DNA from: Micrasema longulum
Taxonomy: Eukaryota > Arthropoda > Insecta > Trichoptera > Brachycentridae
Direction of reading: 5' to 3'
DNA: 64,000 bases
Assembly: GCA_022494885.1 (NCBI GenBank)
Contig: JAGVSM010001703.1
Coordinates: forward strand, 62,001-126,000
A program made the translations under genes and the position numbers. Numbering within the stretch: position 1 is the first letter of the stretch; the number at the start of each line of letters is the position of its first letter. Positions 34,432 through 45,561 of the stretch are shown here, piece after piece. The notes below the pieces were generated by a model. The model had not been told where the DNA came from, made no database searches, and saw only the letters and a list, made by a program, of their open reading frames with translations.

Positions 34432-34530
34432 AACAGCCAACGACAGGTCATACTGCCAGCCCTATACTTCCATATTTCCTTCTCTTAAATGTTCTCCATC
34501 TCTGTTGTAAATTGTTGATAAAAATACATA
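34432..34530 (-). mobile_element. Foldback family M, copy 6 (fragment)
   Basis: AGCCAACGACAGGTCATACT, CTTCCATATTTCCTTCTC and CCATCTCTGTTGTAAATT are the reversed family core with an internal deletion. Confidence 0.6.
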
Positions 34531-34798
34531 TATTTTTAATATCTTGTATAGGTTGTGCTCTTAGAGAGAAATATAAAATTGTTGCACGTAATTGAGCTCA
34601 CAAAAAGCAAACGTTTAAACCTGTAATTTTATTTCATGATGAAGATCGTAAAATATTTTGCGTTAGCGAAAAAAATGATTTATGCCATCAAGCTTTAGTG
34701 ATCTACGATTTACTGTTACAAACATGCATTAAAATTTATTTTGTAAAACGATTAACTTATGGATCGAAAACAGTTTTGAGCCAAAGAAGGAAAAAATA

Positions 34799-35100
34799 TT
34801 ATTTCAACCACCACAACGGTAAACTCGAAGAAATTTTAAATGGTTCACTTAAACTAGATAATTTCAGTGTCTGAACGACGATATTTTCCCATAAATTATG
34901 TGTTCCATTTCTGTTGCAATATTCTTTTTCAATCTGGACTCTCGTATTTTTTAATGCAAAGGCAAATTCTGGAACGTCTACTATTATTCCATAAGCATAA
35001 ATAATATACCCACAATTCCTTTCGAAATCATTTATTTCATATTTTTCTTGCTTGCAAACTAATTTATTTCGACAATGTATTGAGTCAATGAAAAACAACT
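34799..35100 (-). other. Unassigned open frame abutting family M
   Basis: The minus frame 35152-34799 is open for 117 codons, but its first 20 or so are family M sequence. The rest (EKYEINDFERNCGYIIYAYG, then ALKNTRVQIEKEYCNRNG) has mixed composition. I recognise no domain and see no convincing splice sites. It could be a decayed transposon or host exon, or chance. Confidence 0.25.
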
Positions 35101-35104
35101 TAGA

Positions 35105-36035
35105 CGAGGAAATATAGAAGTATAGGCATCCACAGGGCTTATGACCTGTCATTGGCTGGTTTAAATTGTCACTTTACACACTGCGTAACATTCATTATTC
35201 TGCCTATATTTGAACATCTATATTCCTTAAATTCTTCCATCCATTGAAGTTTGTGAAGTTAAAGAACTGAAACCTTTATTGTTGCGGGTAAGATTCATAT
35301 GATTAAATTACTTCACTTGCGTACTAGGCAACGCTTGAAAATATTTTTCAATTTATATACTTCTTCTTGGACCAGGTGGATTTATCAACAATGTTTTGAG
35401 TTTGTTCTAATTTTTGTAGACAAGTACTTAATTCAACGTGGGCTGTTTATATTAGCATAAAACAGAGAGATAAAGAACATTTTAGAGAAGAGAATATAGA
35501 AGTCTAGGCATCCACAGGGCTTACGAGCTGTTATTGGCTGGTTAAGGTGACTACTTTATACACTGTGTAACATTCACCATTCTGCCTTTATTTGTCATTA
35601 CAGGTCATAAGCCCTGCGGATGCTTAGACTTATATATGCCCTTCTCTAAAATGTTCTTTATCCCTGTGTATTAATATAAACAGCCCCCTAGGGGGTTAAA
35701 TTAAGTACTTGTCTACAAAAATTAGAACAAACTCAAAACATTGTTGAAAAATCCACCTGGTCCAAGAAGAAGTAAATAAATTGAAAAATATTTTCAGGCG
35801 TTGCCTAGTATGTAGGTGAAATAATTCAATCATATGAATCTCACCCGCAATAATAAAGGTTTCAGCTCTTTAACTTCACAAACTTCAACAGATGGAATAA
35901 TTGAAAAAATATGAATGCTCAAATATAGGCAACAGTGTGTTAAGTGGCCACTTAAACCAGCCAATGACAGGTAATCAGCCCTGTGGATGCCTTTACTTCT
36001 ATATTCCCTTGTCTAAAATGTTCTTCATCTCTGTT
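35105..36035. mobile_element. Foldback family M, copy 7: 930-bp palindrome
   Basis: Outer arms (35105-35404 and 35736-36035) and inner arms (35405-35540 and 35600-35735) pair in order, so the whole element folds into one stem of about 430-470 bp with a short irregular centre. Left words such as AGTTAAAGAACTGAAACCTT and GGACCAGGTGGATTTATCAA have complements in the right arm (AAAGGTTTCAGCTC, ATCCACCTGGTCC). The family core TGACCTGTCATTGGCTGG occurs near both outer ends and, altered, near the centre, so the element looks like two half-elements joined head to head. No coding capacity. Confidence 0.85.
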
Positions 36036-36321
36036 GTATTATTTTAATTTATTTCGATTAAAAATTTGCCCTGAAATCGTATTTATCTATTATTTTGATT
36101 GGTTTTTTAATTTTGAAAAAATACGTGAAAAAACTACATATAATACAAAAATACTTTTTAAAAAACACAAAATTTGAACTAAATTACCTAAAATGGCAAG
36201 TATGTTTATATTAAAAATGATGCAGAGAAACAATAATACTCGTAAGAAAACCCTCTTCAAAAAAACACTAAACGAGTCTAGAGACATTAAAATGTTATAT
36301 CAATGTTTCTCGCAGTGTCTT

Positions 36322-36485
36322 GAGTCTTACTCATAAACTTGGTACAAAGTTACGCCTTGGCATAGTGTTAGAATACGGATAAGAATATCATCCTTATTAC
36401 AGTGGTATAATAAGGATGGTATTCCCATACTTAATGTACCACTTTGTCTAGACCTAGCTTGTACCAGGTTTATAAGTGAGACCCT
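36322..36485. mobile_element. Short palindromic MITE
   Basis: GTCTTACTCATAAACTTGGT on the left is mirrored by ACCAGGTTTATAAGTGAGAC on the right, with further pairing inwards (GGATAAGAATATCATCCTTA and AATAAGGATGGTATTCC). Length is about 164 bp. No second full copy was found. Confidence 0.7.
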
Positions 36486-36904
36486 TAGTGTAACTTTTCA
36501 TACTGTTTACACATGTAAAAAAGAGGGTAATTTTATCCTGTATTGGGGGAAAACCGATAAACTCTAAATAATTTTATAAACTTTTTGCAGTAAAATAGAT
36601 CTAGTCAAAGATTGAATATTTTGCTTGAAATTCCTTATTGTAAATCCAGACTCGGGCAAATACACTCATTTTTCATAGCTTCAAAACTATTCAATGCATT
36701 TCATAAGGACAACACTATAAAGATTAATTATTTGTATTTGTTTAGATTTAATTTTTTGTTGAAATTGTTTTAGAAATATATGTGTATGGCGTATACTTTT
36801 ATTAAATTTCTCATTTTTATTGACAAACAAAATGTGTTTCAATATAAGCATTTTTTTTTTTTTAAATATCTATCGTATTCTTTCATTATTGAAACTTAAA
36901 ATAA
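36486..36904. other. Unassigned AT-rich stretch
   Basis: No feature recognised. Confidence 0.4.
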
Positions 36905-37035
36905 AATGTATACCCACACACTGGCCATGCCTTTGTGGGATTTAGGCTTTTGTGTTTACGTAATAGTGTATTTTGTATTTGTAACTTATGTATACCTATT
37001 GTCAAATGCGAAAAAAAATATTTTTAAATAAATTT
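36905..37035 (+). repeat. LINE 3' UTR fragment
   Basis: TATACCCACACACTGGCCAT and GCCTTTGTGGGAT match the 3' UTR block at 10335-10372 behind a LINE C terminus. No coding part is preserved here. Confidence 0.5.
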
Positions 37036-38127
37036 AAAAAAGCACTTCCTCGACATACCCGAAAACCATTCGAAAGACCGTGGGTCTTTCTATTGGTTTT
37101 GCACAAAATTTTTATTTGAGAGCTTATATCGGATATTGTTAATACAAATTCAAGCCAAAAAGCTATCCAATTCACTTGTGTAATTTAGTTATAAAAAAAC
37201 ATTATCTTTATTTATTTATTAAATTATCATTATTTTGAAGAATAACTTAACTCGACTAACATCCTTATTTGACGTTTCAATTTTGTTTGATGTTTTTAAA
37301 AAACAATTCATTGTATTTAATTTGTGAAAATTGTAAGCTCTAACTTCATATTTATAAAACTGCAAAAATTTGCTATACGCAATCAGATTATTTAAATATA
37401 AAAAAAAATAACCGTAAGTCTAATAAAACATATCATCATAAACTCGAACAAAATAAATTTTCAGTTTGGCGAGTCGAGCGGGTACTTTTCTTTGTAATTA
37501 ATAATATTTTTCCATGAATTCTTTAATGAAGTTTGTAAAACAATTGTTTGAAATAATTTTACATTAAAACAATATAAAAATGTTAGTTTTTTTAGTTATA
37601 GTAATTCATTGTTTTATATTTTTCATTTTTAATCACACTTGCATTGCACATTCAAAATTGTATACATTAGTAAACAGTCTTTTTCGGTTTCTAGGAATAT
37701 ATAATATTAATTTTTAAGCACTTGGTCAAAATTAAGCAATAGTTTATAGTGAATTTTACGTTGAACTATTTATGAATGAGTTCTTCCAAGAACTCCTGTA
37801 GAAAATTCCTAGAAATCAATACAACAATAGTCATACAATTGAATGAAAGTTGCAATTTTGTTTTACAAGTATTTACAGTTACATACTTACATATAATAAG
37901 TATGTTTTTCAAATGTGTTATAATATTTTCTGTGCTATTTATATCAAAATGTGTTAATTAAAAATAACGTGATCTACCTTTATATCAGTGGATAAATGTA
38001 TAGTAGTGATACAGATAATGTAGTGATATAGTTTTGTGAACAACTAAATTACCAAGTAGTACATTGCTCTGAAATTCCAACCATAGATGGACACTAATCC
38101 TGTGAAATGAAAAGTTTAAAATTTAAT
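37036..38127. other. Unassigned AT-rich stretch
   Basis: The frame at 37776-37961 is not identifiable. No repeats were seen. Confidence 0.45.
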
Positions 38128-38312
38128 CGGGTTGTGGTCCTGTGGCTAGTGTCTCGGACTCACGGACCGAAGGTCCGCGGTTCGAATCCCCCTCTACCCC
38201 AACTCGATTCCATTTTCTAATAGTGAGTTTTTTACAACTCGTTGAAAATGGCCCTCAAAATTAAATATTTGGGTAAATCATAAGAACGCAAATATTTCTT
38301 TTATAAAAAAAT
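38128..38312 (+). mobile_element. SINE-B, full length
   Basis: The head ATCGGGTTGTGGTCCTGTGG holds box A (TGGCTAGTGTCTCGG). Box B is intact in GCGGTTCGAATCCCC, followed by CTCTACCCCAACTCGATTCC and AATGGCCCTCAAAATTAAAT. It ends in ATCATAAGAACGCAAATATT. The intact A and B boxes mean RNA polymerase III could in principle still transcribe it. Other copies are at 44200-44380, 59238-59420 and 62643-62690. Confidence 0.85.
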
Positions 38313-38762
38313 AAATAAAAATAAGTACTTTCGCAATGTTGGTAAAATATGATATATTTATTCTCAAACATAATGTAATTGGTCAGCTATCAGATTTGCA
38401 TCTGTAACTTCAAAGATAAACCTATATATATCTATTGCTTTGGGATTTCCGTAGATATGTTTACTTGTTATAACTTGTTGTTATTAAAAAAGTATTCTAC
38501 ATGTTTTTTATTTTATTTTTTTATTAAAGCAATCCATCCTCAGAAATATACTTCATGTTTACCACTAAAGAAATTGGCAGCTGTCGTACGTTTATTTTCT
38601 GATACTTAGTAGGGTAAGCAAAATGTGAACATATTGAGATAGTTTTATACGTGTTTTTAGGCTTTATGAATTATGATTTCAAATGATTTTTTATGTATTT
38701 GAAAATTAAACTTAAGGTTTCATAGCGAGTTATAAAAAAATAAATGTTATTTAATATTTGTT

Positions 38763-38840
38763 CATGACCACTTACCGAATTTTCTATATCTACCGGTTTT
38801 GAGACGTACCCGTCTCTTCGTCAGGAAACCAATTAAACCA
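38763..38840. repeat. ACCGG-hairpin-TTCGTCAGG repeat
   Basis: CTACCGGTTTTGAGACG, a four-base loop, CGTCTCTTCGTCAGGAA. The same architecture with different stems is in family F and family H. The boundaries are uncertain. Confidence 0.45.
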
Positions 38841-39954
38841 ACATGCAAAACCATAGTTTTTTTTTTTTTTACCATAGTTTTTGCACAAAAATATAAAATC
38901 AATACTATAAGTTTTTTAATAAGAAACCCTAACATGTACGTTATACACAAATATTTCATATCATTTAGTTATATGTTTGACCACAGATTTAATGCTTTAA
39001 ATATCAATAATAGTTTTTGAAACGTTCATCAAGTCAGTAAAAAGTTTAAATAGGGTTTAAGTCCATTTAAGCATATCACCAAATTACTGATATCTAATTC
39101 GTTTATTATTTTATAGAGAAAACAAATGCCGAAAAAAATCCACGAAGAAGCAAGCAGGATATAGGTTATATACCCATATTCATTTAATATCAGCAACTAG
39201 GAAAGTTAATTATAAAAAATGTTCCATTTTCAAAGCGTCCAAAGACCATAATAAATCATTGACTATCTTTAAAAGATTTTGAGAGAAAATGAAAAGGACT
39301 ATTTCATCAATTCCCAAACTCTATAGAACACATGCCTTTTCTTCAGAATTTGAGCTAACATTAGTCAAATATATCATACAAACGCAATGAAAATGATAAT
39401 TGGTAGTAATGTGGCATGTGCTTAAAAATTTATTCAGAAGAATTCCAATATAAAACTGGGTTAAAGTGGATTTAGTGCAGTTTCTGTTCCATTACCTACC
39501 ACACAACGTGTTTAGAGCAAGTGTACGTGTGTTGCATGTGTTGTTAATATTTTATATACTTAATACATTTGATATTTAAAGTCGAAAAGAAAGTATCACC
39601 AGATTACATACCTCTATAACAAAATTAACTGTATGTTTTGGTGATTTAAATGAAAAGTTTTCTTAAGTTTTCTTATTTTTTTAGTTGAGTTTTTTAGTGC
39701 TAATTAATATACCGAATAAATAAACCATTTTGTAATTGTATGATATTTTTATTATTAAAAAAACATGAGTGATCCATTTGAATTATCACCACATTCTCTA
39801 ATTTAAAACCCTTATGAAAATGTAAGTATCGAGTAATTTAATGATAACTATATTTTTCAATAAATGATGGAAAAACAAACTTTTTTTTAGTACAGAATTG
39901 ACCTAGTGGGAAGTTTTTTAAATTTCAACTCAATGGAAATAGATGATTTTATTT
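38841..39954. other. Unassigned AT-rich stretch
   Basis: No feature recognised. Confidence 0.45.
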
Positions 39955-40022
39955 GCTATCAGCCAATAACAGGTCATCAATATTCCTTTACCTAAAAGGT
40001 TTTCCACCTCTGTTGTGATATC
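39955..40022 (-). mobile_element. Foldback family M, copy 8 (fragment)
   Basis: CAGCCAATAACAGGTCATCA and AGGTTTTCCACCTCTGTTGT are reversed family words with the middle deleted. Confidence 0.5.
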
Positions 40023-40132
40023 ATATGTTAGTCCAAAGTATAAATTTGTACTTTTTTGCTGCAGGTTTGCATTCATTTTTTCTTCCTCGCATATCAGATA
40101 TTTTAGGTATATGGTTACTAGTTACTATCAGT

Positions 40133-40256
40133 CAGCCTCATGGTGTCATGATCAGCACGCTTGCCTACCAAGCAAGAGGTCTCGGGTTCGATTCCTGACA
40201 TGGTTAATATGAAATATTTATACAAAATGGTGTTTTTACACCATAATGTTTCATAG
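40133..40256 (+). mobile_element. SINE-A, 5' half
   Basis: TCAGCCTCATGGTGTCATGA, AAGAGGTCTCGGGTTCGATT (intact box B at 40184-40195) and the body to ACACCATAATGTTTCATAG. It is truncated before the GAAGCGTAAGAC section. Confidence 0.8.
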
Positions 40257-40699
40257 TATTAATTGATTTGGTGTTTATTTTGTAGAACTCCATATTTAAA
40301 CTTATAAAACAAAAAAAAATGAACACTGATTTTCAGTTTACTGAACACTTTATTTTATTTATACAAATATTTTTAAAAAAATAGTGACAATTGTTTAGCC
40401 TTGTTAGGGCATTTTCAAACGAATGTGAAGATTAGATGGATTAAATGTCCTTATAAAGTTATATAATTCAAGGTACTTGGGTAAAAAATAAAAAAAAACT
40501 TATTTAGTACATTAATCATTATTGTGGAAAAAATCAATAGTTAAGAGCAAGACTATGTGTTTAATAGGTAATGGAGAATTTAGATATTTATATTTGATTT
40601 TCGGAAAAATTAATTACGAAATAAGTATTTATTGAAGTAAAGTATGTATGTATTGTGAGATAATTTATATTTATTCATTTATTTATTTAAAACTTTAGG
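40257..40699. other. Unassigned AT-rich stretch
   Basis: No feature recognised except an (ATTT)n run at about 40673-40688. Confidence 0.4.
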
Positions 40700-41662
40700 T
40701 ACAAAGAATAACAACATGATATGAATTGTTTTAATGAATGGTGTGACATCAATTGTCTTCAACTTAACATTGACAAATGTAAAATAATATCTTTCTTGCG
40801 ACGAAAAAAACCTATACAATTCAACTACAAACTAAAAAATACTTTCCTTTCAATGGTTTCGTCAATAAAGGATCTAGGCATTACTTTAGATAGTAAACTC
40901 TCCTATCGTGAACACATTGATAATATTGTAAACAAATCTCTCAAACTTCTCGGTTTTATCAATAGAGTGACGGCGGACTTCAAAAATATTAATACCATCA
41001 AAACTCTTTATTGCTCACTAGTTCGACCCCATCTAGAAACGCTTCTCCTATTTGGTCTCCATTCTACAGGACTCATATTGACCATATCGAGTCTGTCCAA
41101 CACCGTTTTTTAAGAAAAATGGCATGGTTGCTCGGGTTACAAAGGGGTCATTATTCTTATTTTGAAATAGAGCAATCTCTTCATTGGAGAGACGTAGAAC
41201 TGAGATGGACCTTATATGCATTTTCAAAATACTTAATGCTTTAAGTGATGTCCCATCTCTGTTGCAATCAATTTCTTTTCATGTTCCCAACCGTGTCACC
41301 AGAAGTAAAAATCTGCTATTTATAAAATCTTCTAAGAGCACCTTTGGTTTTTATGCCCCAATGTCTAGAATGTGTAGATTAGTCAATTCATCACACGACT
41401 TGGAATTTTTTGGAATAGATCTTCCGGCTTTTCGTAGATCTCTTCGTGACTAAACAGTGTGGGATGAAGTTGGATTGGTATGGCTTAGCTGAAAGTTTTT
41501 GATATTTCGTTTTTTTTTATATATTGTATACTTTTATTGTTTTGCCCTTGTTTGTCTTTGCTAAATAGTTTTATGTTCTTTTTGTTCAGTCTCTTGCATT
41601 TATGTTTCTTCATGTAACTATTGTAATTGGCTTAGGCCGTATATATATAATAAATAAATAAG
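40700..41662 (+). pseudogene. LINE reverse transcriptase C-terminal half, two frameshifts
   Basis: The first frame from 40721 has NEWCDINCLQLNIDKCKIIS, IKDLGITLDSKLSYREHID, LLGFINRVTADF and YCSLVRPHLE. Near 41035 the frame shifts to SPIWSPFYRTHIDHIESVQH, then RFLRKMAWLLG. Near 41190 it shifts again to RTEMDLICIFKILNALSDVP, then FHVPNRVTRS and PAFRRSLRD, with a stop at 41451-41453. Each shift fits one lost base. The catalytic palm is absent (5' truncation). The 3' UTR ends AATTGGCTTAGGCCGTATAT and then ATAATAAATAAATAAG. Apart from the two shifts it has no stops, so it is relatively young. Confidence 0.85.
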
Positions 41663-42234
41663 TACTTTGGCAGATTTATTGCTAAAAACAATATCTTTCA
41701 GCCAACCAAAAAACAGACTGGTCAAAGGAAGAGATTGGTCAAAATTTTGTACTAAAAAACCAAACACATGTATTACACGATTCAAACATATGTTAAAATA
41801 AAATATTAAAGATAAACCTAATTAATTAATAATAATAGCTGTTTTTTTAATTGGGAGATAAAACTTGCACATATTAACATTATAACTATTTTTTTATGAG
41901 TACATTATGTTATACGTATTTAATGAAGAGGAAAATGTGGGATCAGATAATGAGTTTGAAAGGAGACAGAAAGAGGAACCAAGGAAAGAAAAACGGAAAT
42001 AAAAAATGCATTAAAGAAAAAAAAAGCAGCAAAAACTCAAGGAGTTCAGGATTCTGGGGATATATAATAATGTTTCAGGCGTTTTTTGGAGGTGGCTAAA
42101 GATGATAATAGAGATGAATTAATGAAGCTTTATAGTTTTATGTCTTTAGATATTTTTTGTGAAAATTATATTAATAATATTATAATATGTCCCATTTTAT
42201 TATTTCACAGTCCCTGAGCATGTTAGCTTCAAGT
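41663..42234. other. Repeat pair unit and spacer
   Basis: 41663-41745 (CAATATCTTTCAGCCAACCA, AACAGACTGGTCAAAGGAA) matches 51410-51500. The remainder, including the Lys-rich frame 41896-42099, shows nothing I recognise. Confidence 0.4.
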
Positions 42235-42330
42235 AACAAAAAAATTTATCAAGATATGCCACGATAGGTGTACCATGCTGTCCCCTCTGCACCATTACGT
42301 GCGGAAAGGGAATGATGATGATGATACGTA
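42235..42330 (+). mobile_element. SINE-A tail fragment
   Basis: AAGTAACAAAAAAATTTATC, TGCACCATTACGTGCGGAAA and GGGAATGATGATGATGAT. The head is missing. Confidence 0.7.
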
Positions 42331-42562
42331 TCTTTGTAGAATGTATTATTATTATTATAGTATTATGCATTATATACGATAAGCAGCGAACAATGCGTGG
42401 AAGGTCACCAGATAAGAGCGACCACTTCTATGATTGCGCACCTATACCTTCATATCACTAACTGTAATAATGCATTAACTCTTTGGGATATGCTGCAGTT
42501 AATTATGCATTATAAGTTAATAGCAATATTATTATTTTTTTTTTTTTTTTAATTATCGTAAT

Positions 42563-42868
42563 TTTCTTAACGGTTCCTCTTCTTCTTGCGGTGTTTTATC
42601 AGGTCCCTCCGACGGCGACGTTGGCGATCACTACAGCGAACGCATCTCCCTCCTGCGCTACTCCGAAGCCAAGACAACTGCTTGTTGAATGTACTCGCCA
42701 TGGTGATTCCTGGAAAAAGATGATCAGAGTGGTTCCCGTTGCCTCCTCTGGTGGATTTTTTTGTCAGGGTTACCTTCCCTTAGCTGGTTGGTTCTGGTTT
42801 GGAGACGCCAGAAACTCGCCTTTCATCCTCTCGTTATCTGCTGTGATCACACCGTTCTGCGTGTGAAA
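42563..42868 (-). repeat. Repeat family E, copy 1
   Basis: It shares long stretches with 49434-49865: TTCTTCTTGCGGT, TATCAGGTCCC, TGTACTCGCCATGGTGA and CTGTGATCACACCGTTCTG. On the minus strand it finishes in a (AAG)n-like GCAAGAAGAAGAG, which suggests a retroelement 3' end. The open frames 42591-42866 and 42761-42976 are by-products. GC content is above the surroundings. Confidence 0.65.
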
Positions 42869-43049
42869 ATGTTTTTATTATTTTTTCGTACAAGTTCAGT
42901 AAACTACGCGGTACAATTAAATGCTCCGATTTTTACTTCGAGCAAGAAAACATTTATTGTATCCAATTTCCCGTAGGGCTGAATTTCCTCATTACTCAAG
43001 GAATTATTAAAAGGAAAGAGACGTAAAAAATGCTGTTTTATTGGGTAGT

Positions 43050-43150
43050 TAAAATATATTTTATTATATAAATAAGTAAAGAGTGATACTTTGAGCCACA
43101 AATTTGGAATTTCCAGTGACCGGTTTCATCGCTTTCGCGACATCTTCGAT
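43050..43150. repeat. Repeat family H, copy 1
   Basis: CCACAAATTTGGAATTTCCA is followed by GTGACCGGTTTCATCGC, a loop and GCGACATCTTCGATATCGG. The partner is 62745-62830. Confidence 0.5.
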
Positions 43151-43999
43151 ATCGGTATTTTTATTGAGGAGTTCAATGTATATATACAGCACAGATGTAA
43201 GGATACAAAATTCAAAATTAGATGAAAGAAAATTAACTAAGCGGTAAAAATAAATGCATTTTTAAAGTTTTTTTTTAATGTATAAAAAATTTATAAAAAT
43301 GAACTACTTTTAATAAAATCTACCAATAAAAGAGTGTTGTGATTGATTTCCGGTTTCCGAGAAGGCAACCCACCAATCAAGACAACTCATCGTAGAGAAC
43401 TAGTGGCGTCACGCGCGAAGTAATGAAATAATTAGAAAACTTACATATAAAAATATTTACATATTTTTTTACCTAGACTTCCATAATTAAGAGGTTCTTA
43501 ATTCTTATGTAAAATATTTCCCAATCTAAAATACGATATTGTACATTAACAATAAATATTACTAAAACCTTGTTAAAGTTTCTTACGCACGAAAAGGTTA
43601 AACCTATTGTGCGTGTTTACCTACTTTATCGATGAAATGCTTATCGATAAAAATTAGCGACGAGAGTATGTATCGCTTTTACATTACGCTCGTTATATAA
43701 TACGCACCTCATTTATTCAAAGGCGAAAAGATTTTAACCCACTTAGTTTATTTTAAAACGTAGAAAAGTCAATTTCTATGAATATTTCATTCGTTTTAAC
43801 TAAGCAAATTTTTGATAATAGTAAGAACTAAAAATTTAGTAAAACGGATAAGAGGATTAAAAATCCAAAGCCTATACTTGACTAGTGTTTTAATATTATA
43901 TGTTGTTATTATTACAATATATGAGTTTGTCCAAATGTTCGTAGAAAAAATACTGTATTTCACCCCCTCGGGAGTCATTAAGATTAACAAATAACAACA
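43151..43999. other. Unassigned stretch
   Basis: Frames at 43796-43994 occur on both strands at the same place and are chance. A small CpG patch (GGCGTCACGCGCGAAG) is at 43405-43420. Confidence 0.4.
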
Positions 44000-44125
44000 G
44001 GTTGTTATACAGTGTGTAAAGTGGCCACTTTAACCAGCCAATGACAGGTCATGAGCCCTGTACATGCCTAGACTTCCATATTCCCATATTAAGGTATTCT
44101 CCATCCCTGTTGTTATTTGTTATTA
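44000..44125 (-). mobile_element. Foldback family M, copy 9
   Basis: ACAGTGTGTAAAGTGGCCAC, CAGCCAATGACAGGTCATGA and CCATCCCTGTTGTTA form a well-preserved reversed half element. Confidence 0.8.
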
Positions 44126-44199
44126 TTAATTTAACATGTTTAGTTCTTTGATTATTATCGTAGCCTAATATGGTATTTTCAACATTTTTTTAAATTTTT

Positions 44200-44380
44200 G
44201 TAAATAAATATTTGCGTTCTTATATTAACCCAAATATTCAATTTTAAGGGCCATTTCCAACGAGTTGTAAATAACATACTATTAAAATATGGAAATCAAG
44301 TTGGGGTAGAGTGGGATTCGAACCACGGACCTTTGAGCCGTAAGTCCGAGACACTAGCCACGGGACCACAACCCGATTTC
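44200..44380 (-). mobile_element. SINE-B, full length, reversed
   Basis: On the minus strand ATCGGGTTGTGGTCCCGTGG starts the head, GTGGTTCGAATCCCAC is box B and AATGGCCCTTAAAATTGAAT the body. It is close to 38128-38312. Confidence 0.85.
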
Positions 44381-44481
44381 AATTATTTATATGTATATTC
44401 ATTAATTTAATTGTATACACTTATTGTCTTCATTGAAATTATCAAGACTGTAATTTTATATGCACGCATTATACACTTATA

Positions 44482-44835
44482 CAGGGTGTTCTTTAAACCC
44501 CGTCACATCCGAAACCATAATGATCAGTATGGGCAAGAAGACAAATTAGCACATTAAAAAAAATTAAAAAATAAAATATTCGAAAAAACAAATGGTAGCT
44601 TATTTCTATAAGGGAGAAGCGATAGGGGCGCGATCGCACTGTTGACTGTGTATCAGACTCCCCCCTTCCCCTTTTCCTTTCTCCCCTGCAGAAGTAAGAA
44701 ACCATTTTTCTTTTAAATATGTGATTTTTGTAAATTTTATTCGTTCTTAAAAAATAATTTTAATGTGCCAATATGTCTTCCTGCTCATACTGATCATCGT
44801 GATTCCGGATGTGACAGGGTTTAAAAAACACCCTG
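44482..44835. mobile_element. MITE family D, copy 3
   Basis: It starts CAGGGTGTTCTTTAAACCCC and ends AACACCCTG, with TA on both sides. The left inner repeat has lost its CTGCAG (TTCTATAAGGG) while the right keeps it (CCCTGCAGAAGTAAG). The open frame 44493-44705 is an artefact. Confidence 0.8.
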
Positions 44836-44899
44836 TATAAATTGATCAATATTAACAACTTATTTAATATCGTAATAAATTATATTTACATATAAGTTA

Positions 44900-45060
44900 T
44901 TAATTTAAAAAAAATATGGTACACTTCCACTGATTTATTTTGACCAATTAGCGCTTTCACCCTCTAATGGGCATCTTCAGACTGGAAACCAGTACATCAT
45001 AACAATGGAATTCCATCAAGAATTGTCAATTAATAATTTAAATGAAATAATTATTTAATA
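44900..45060 (+). repeat. Repeat family N, copy 2 (uninterrupted)
   Basis: It contains ATGGTACACTTCCACTGATT, ACCAATTAGCGCTTTCACCC and TCTAATGGGCATCTTCAGAC. It is the empty-site sister of the split copy at 6075-6815. Confidence 0.65.
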
Positions 45061-45079
45061 TCAATGTGGCATTAAAAAA

Positions 45080-45275
45080 AAGGAATAACCCGCTTAGCCT
45101 CTATTTAGGGGCTTGTCAGCAGGTGGAAAAGAGTGGATATGGAAGGAGGTTATGAAAAATACACCACAACACCCAGACCAATTGAGAAAAAGTATCTCTT
45201 CAGTTTTTTTTCTCGCAACTGGTAACCGCGACTCCAATTTCACAGCTTGCCGTCTAACCAGACGCCTGTCTAATG
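45080..45275 (-). other. Possible SINE-like segment
   Basis: The minus strand reads GGCGTCTGGTTAGACGGCAA then GTGAAATTGGAGTCGCGG, which looks like a degraded tRNA-derived head. Box B is not convincing and there is no second copy. Confidence 0.25.
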
Positions 45276-45561
45276 AAATATAATGTACTCTCGTAATTTT
45301 TTACATTTTTCGGCATTTATTTTAATAATTTTATTCTTTGTAATGAAGGCAGTTCTGGGACATTGCTTTTGATTTCAATTGGACTCTCGTGTTTTTAGAA
45401 CCTTTTGTTGCTAGTTATGAAAGAACTCATTATTTTAAAGTTTGCTTTGGAAATATCACAGTACTATTCCTTTAATTATTTCGCCAATTTAATTAGATTA
45501 ATTTAATGATTGAATTTAAGTTTTGAGAATATACGTCTCAGAAGAATCTTGAATCTTGGGT

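Noticed and set aside
34799..35152. 117-codon minus-strand frame as a gene
   Set aside because: Its first part is family M repeat sequence, and no splice sites or recognised domain support the rest. Listed only as an unassigned frame.
38128..38205. Functional tRNA gene calls at SINE heads (also 40133, 50331, 51144, 59238 and 34140-34215)
   Set aside because: Each is followed by a shared non-tRNA body and occurs in several copies, so they are tRNA-derived SINEs. Acceptor stems do not close properly.
42591..42866. 91-codon plus-strand open frame with fairly rich composition
   Set aside because: It lies inside repeat E, and the second copy at 49434 does not keep the frame. I see no reason to think it is translated.
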